Shown: positions 14,036 through 15,928 of the stretch, in pieces
Layout: each line of letters begins with the position of its first letter
Position numbering within the stretch: position 1 is the first letter of the stretch
From: Flavobacteriales bacterium
Lineage (GTDB): Bacteria > Bacteroidota > Bacteroidia > Flavobacteriales_F > PHOS-HE28
Direction: 5' to 3'
Assembly: GCA_020635715.1 (NCBI GenBank)
Contig: JACJZG010000031.1
Span: forward strand, 1-15,928
DNA length: 15,928 nucleotides
Made by a program: the position numbers and the translations under genes
Notes under the pieces: generated by a model
Told to the model about the DNA's origin: nothing
Seen by the model: the letters and a program-made list of their open reading frames with translations, nothing else
Databases searched by the model: none

Positions 14036-15928
14036 CAGGCTCCTATGGACGCGGACCTTGTGTGCACCAGAACGCCGTCCATCACATGCGCCAGATCGGC
14101 CACCAGCGGTTCCTTGATGATGCTGTAATGGTCGCCCTCGATGGTGCGCAGGATGAGCTTCCCGCGCACGTGCTTGCTCCAGCCCATGTCCGCATCACCC
14201 GGTGACCCGTTGGCCTTGATCACACATACATCGCCATCATAGGTGCGTGCGTTGTACGCGGAGGTGGCCTTGTCGTAGGTGTCGATGATATTGAAGTTGC
14301 GCAAACGCATGGGCAGCACCTTGCCCATGCCGTGGTAAGCGCGTACGATGCCGCGAAGCAGGACCTTCTTCAGCGCGTCGTACCATCGGCGCTCCTCCTG
14401 CATCACCTGCATGAAGGGCCCGGGCGCATAGCTGTCCAGCATGATCACCATGGGCACCTCCTGTCCCATCGCGTGCAGCTGTCGCGCCACCTCGAAGGCG
14501 ACCACGCCGCCGAACGAGTAACCGCAGATCTGATAAGGTCCTTGAGGGATCAGCTGGCGCAGTTCCGCCACGTAGTGCGCTGCGATCGCTTTCACCGAGG
14601 AGTATTTCATGGGCCGGCCGTCCTCGCCCTGGTGCACGGTACCGATGAAGGGCTGGTCCGGGTGCAGGTAACGGGGCAGGTAATGATTCGCTTCGTCGCC
14701 ATGCACGCAGAAGAGTGGTACGCGAGCACCTTCGCGTTTGATCGGTGTGACATTGCTCAGGTCCGCGGCCACCTGGTTCATGGGCACACCGCTCAGTTCC
14801 TGTGCCAGCTCGGCGATCGTCGGCGCACGGAACAGGAGGTTCAAGCCGTAGGTGCGACCGAACCGCTGCTCGATCTGCGACAACATCTGAATGCCGAGGA
14901 TGGAATGTCCGCCGAGGTCGAAGAAGTTCTCATGGATGCCGGGGTCGGCTACGCCGAGCACCTTGCTCCAGATGGCGGCAAGGATCCGCTCGGTGCCCGA
15001 ACGCGGGGCCACGTGCTCCGCCTTCATACCCTGCCAGGCCGTGGATGGTGCGGGCAGGGCCCGGCGATCCACCTTGCCATTGGCCGTGAGCGGCAGGGCC
15101 TGCAGCACGGCAAAGCCGGTGGGCACCATGTAGCCGGGCAGCTTGGCGCGGAGGTGTTCGCGCACATCGTCCAGCAGTTCCTCCTGGGAGATGCGCGACC
15201 CATCGGCCGGCACCACATAGCACGCCAGGATCTTCTCACTGCCACCATCCTGCCGTGCCACCACCACCTTGTCCTTCACGTCGGCCAGGTCGTTCAGCGC
15301 GTTCTCGATCTCGCCGAGCTCCACACGGAAGCCGCGGATCTTGACCTGTCCATCCCCACGGCCGATGAAGGTGATGCTGCCGTCCGGGTTCCATCTTACG
15401 ATGTCACCCGTGCGATACAGTTTGGCACCGCTCCTTCCGCTGAAGGGGTCATCGATGAAACGTTCCGCAGTGAGTTCAGGACGGTTCCAGTAACCCAGGG
15501 CCACACCATCTCCTCCGGTGTACAATTCGCCCTTGCGTCCCACCGGTACCGGATTGCGCTGATCATCGAGCACGTGGACCGTGGTATTGTTCAGCGGGAA
15601 GCCGATCGGCACGTTGTCCGCGATATCCGCTTCCTTGTTGATGGGGAAGCAGCAGGTGAAGGTCGTGTTCTCCGTGGGGCCATAGCCATTGACAAGGACA
15701 TTGGGTCCGAGCGCCTTCAAGGCCTTCTTCACGTGCGGCACGCTCACTACATCACCACCGGTGAAGATGTGTTTCAAGCTGCGCAGCCGTTGCAGCTGTT
15801 CATCCACCAGCATGTTGAACAGTCCCACGGTGAACCACACGGAGGTGACGCCGTGCTTCTGGATCTCATCGCAGATCTCGGGCAGGGTGGGCTTCTGCTG
15901 CGGTTGAAGGACAAGGCGACCGCCGTTG
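14035..15928 (-). CDS. Non-ribosomal peptide synthetase, terminal A-PCP-TE module, 5'-truncated by window edge
   Basis: The frame stays open to the window edge, giving the last 630 residues of a longer protein. Numbered from the first visible residue, they hold: the C-terminal half of an adenylation domain with motif A5 NGYGPTENT (80-88), A6 GELYTGGDGVALGYW (133-147), A7 YRTGD (171-175), A8 IRGFRVELGEIE (197-208) and A10 LTANGKVDRR with Lys285; a carrier domain DLGGHSILG with Ser342 for the phosphopantetheine arm (336-345); and a type I thioesterase with GYSFGG (Ser471), an Asp498 (MLDSY) and His600 (EGDHYS). This is a last module: the TE releases the peptide by hydrolysis or cyclisation. A3-A4 lie outside, so the loaded amino acid cannot be predicted. 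The PPTase gene follows with a TGATG overlap. Confidence 0.95.
   Translation of the reverse strand, partial: NGGRLVLQPQQKPTLPEICDEIQKHGVTSVWFTVGLFNMLVDEQLQRLRSLKHIFTGGDVVSVPHVKKALKALGPNVLVNGYGPTENTTFTCCFPINKEADIADNVPIGFPLNNTTVHVLDDQRNPVPVGRKGELYTGGDGVALGYWNRPELTAERFIDDPFSGRSGAKLYRTGDIVRWNPDGSITFIGRGDGQVKIRGFRVELGEIENALNDLADVKDKVVVARQDGGSEKILACYVVPADGSRISQEELLDDVREHLRAKLPGYMVPTGFAVLQALPLTANGKVDRRALPAPSTAWQGMKAEHVAPRSGTERILAAIWSKVLGVADPGIHENFFDLGGHSILGIQMLSQIEQRFGRTYGLNLLFRAPTIAELAQELSGVPMNQVAADLSNVTPIKREGARVPLFCVHGDEANHYLPRYLHPDQPFIGTVHQGEDGRPMKYSSVKAIAAHYVAELRQLIPQGPYQICGYSFGGVVAFEVARQLHAMGQEVPMVIMLDSYAPGPFMQVMQEERRWYDALKKVLLRGIVRAYHGMGKVLPMRLRNFNIIDTYDKATSAYNARTYDGDVCVIKANGSPGDADMGWSKHVRGKLILRTIEGDHYSIIKEPLVADLAHVMDGVLVHTRSASIGA

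Noticed and set aside
1..15928. tRNA, rRNA, riboswitch, IS element or attachment site
   Set aside because: I looked for cloverleaf-like stems, CCA-type ends, transposase motifs and long terminal repeats, and saw none that held up by eye.

Overview
The window looks like a chromosome segment from a Bacteroidota bacterium, probably a relatively GC-rich member of the Flavobacteriales. The evidence is a type IX secretion C-terminal sorting domain at the left edge, a gliding-motility (CHU_C-like) domain in a small lipoprotein, Bacteroidota-style -7 elements (TAnnTTTG) in front of several genes, and two gene neighbourhoods that I recall as typical of the phylum: NUDIX / pyrE / SRPBCC, and DUF3822 / rsmD / coaD. 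This placement is inferred from gene content; no 16S or tRNA gene is present.

Positions 1-6115 are the accessory part. A T9SS-exported protein ends at 270 and converges on a four-gene minus-strand operon (4419 to 502). The operon encodes an ECF sigma factor split into separate region-2 and region-4 reading frames, a single-pass membrane protein with a TPR-like tail, and an 875-residue lipoprotein with a helical solenoid and a C-terminal CHAT (caspase-like) protease domain that keeps its His and Cys. An unrecognised lipoprotein gene (4549-5136) diverges from the operon. It is followed by a decayed stretch (5137-5518) holding what looks like the N-terminal stub of an ABC exporter gene and a facing signal-peptide-like fragment. 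A small lipoprotein with a CHU_C-like domain closes the region.

Positions 6116-11761 are compact core genes. On the minus strand pyrE is followed by an SRPBCC protein, and a NUDIX hydrolase diverges from pyrE with the two start codons overlapping inside one CATG. A second minus-strand series runs from a small membrane protein through DUF3822 and rsmD to coaD and a TlpA-like exported thioredoxin-fold protein, mostly with overlapping ends.

Positions 11860-15928 hold a RecD/Pif1-type SF1 helicase on the plus strand. It converges, with a 44-base overlap, on a minus-strand biosynthetic pair: the last module (adenylation, carrier protein, thioesterase) of a non-ribosomal peptide synthetase cut by the window edge, and a 4'-phosphopantetheinyl transferase translationally coupled to it that presumably activates its carrier domains.

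The best candidate for an undescribed system is the split-sigma / membrane protein / CHAT-lipoprotein operon, which reads like an envelope-to-transcription signalling or self-cleaving device. No CRISPR array, tRNA, rRNA, transposase or integrase was seen.
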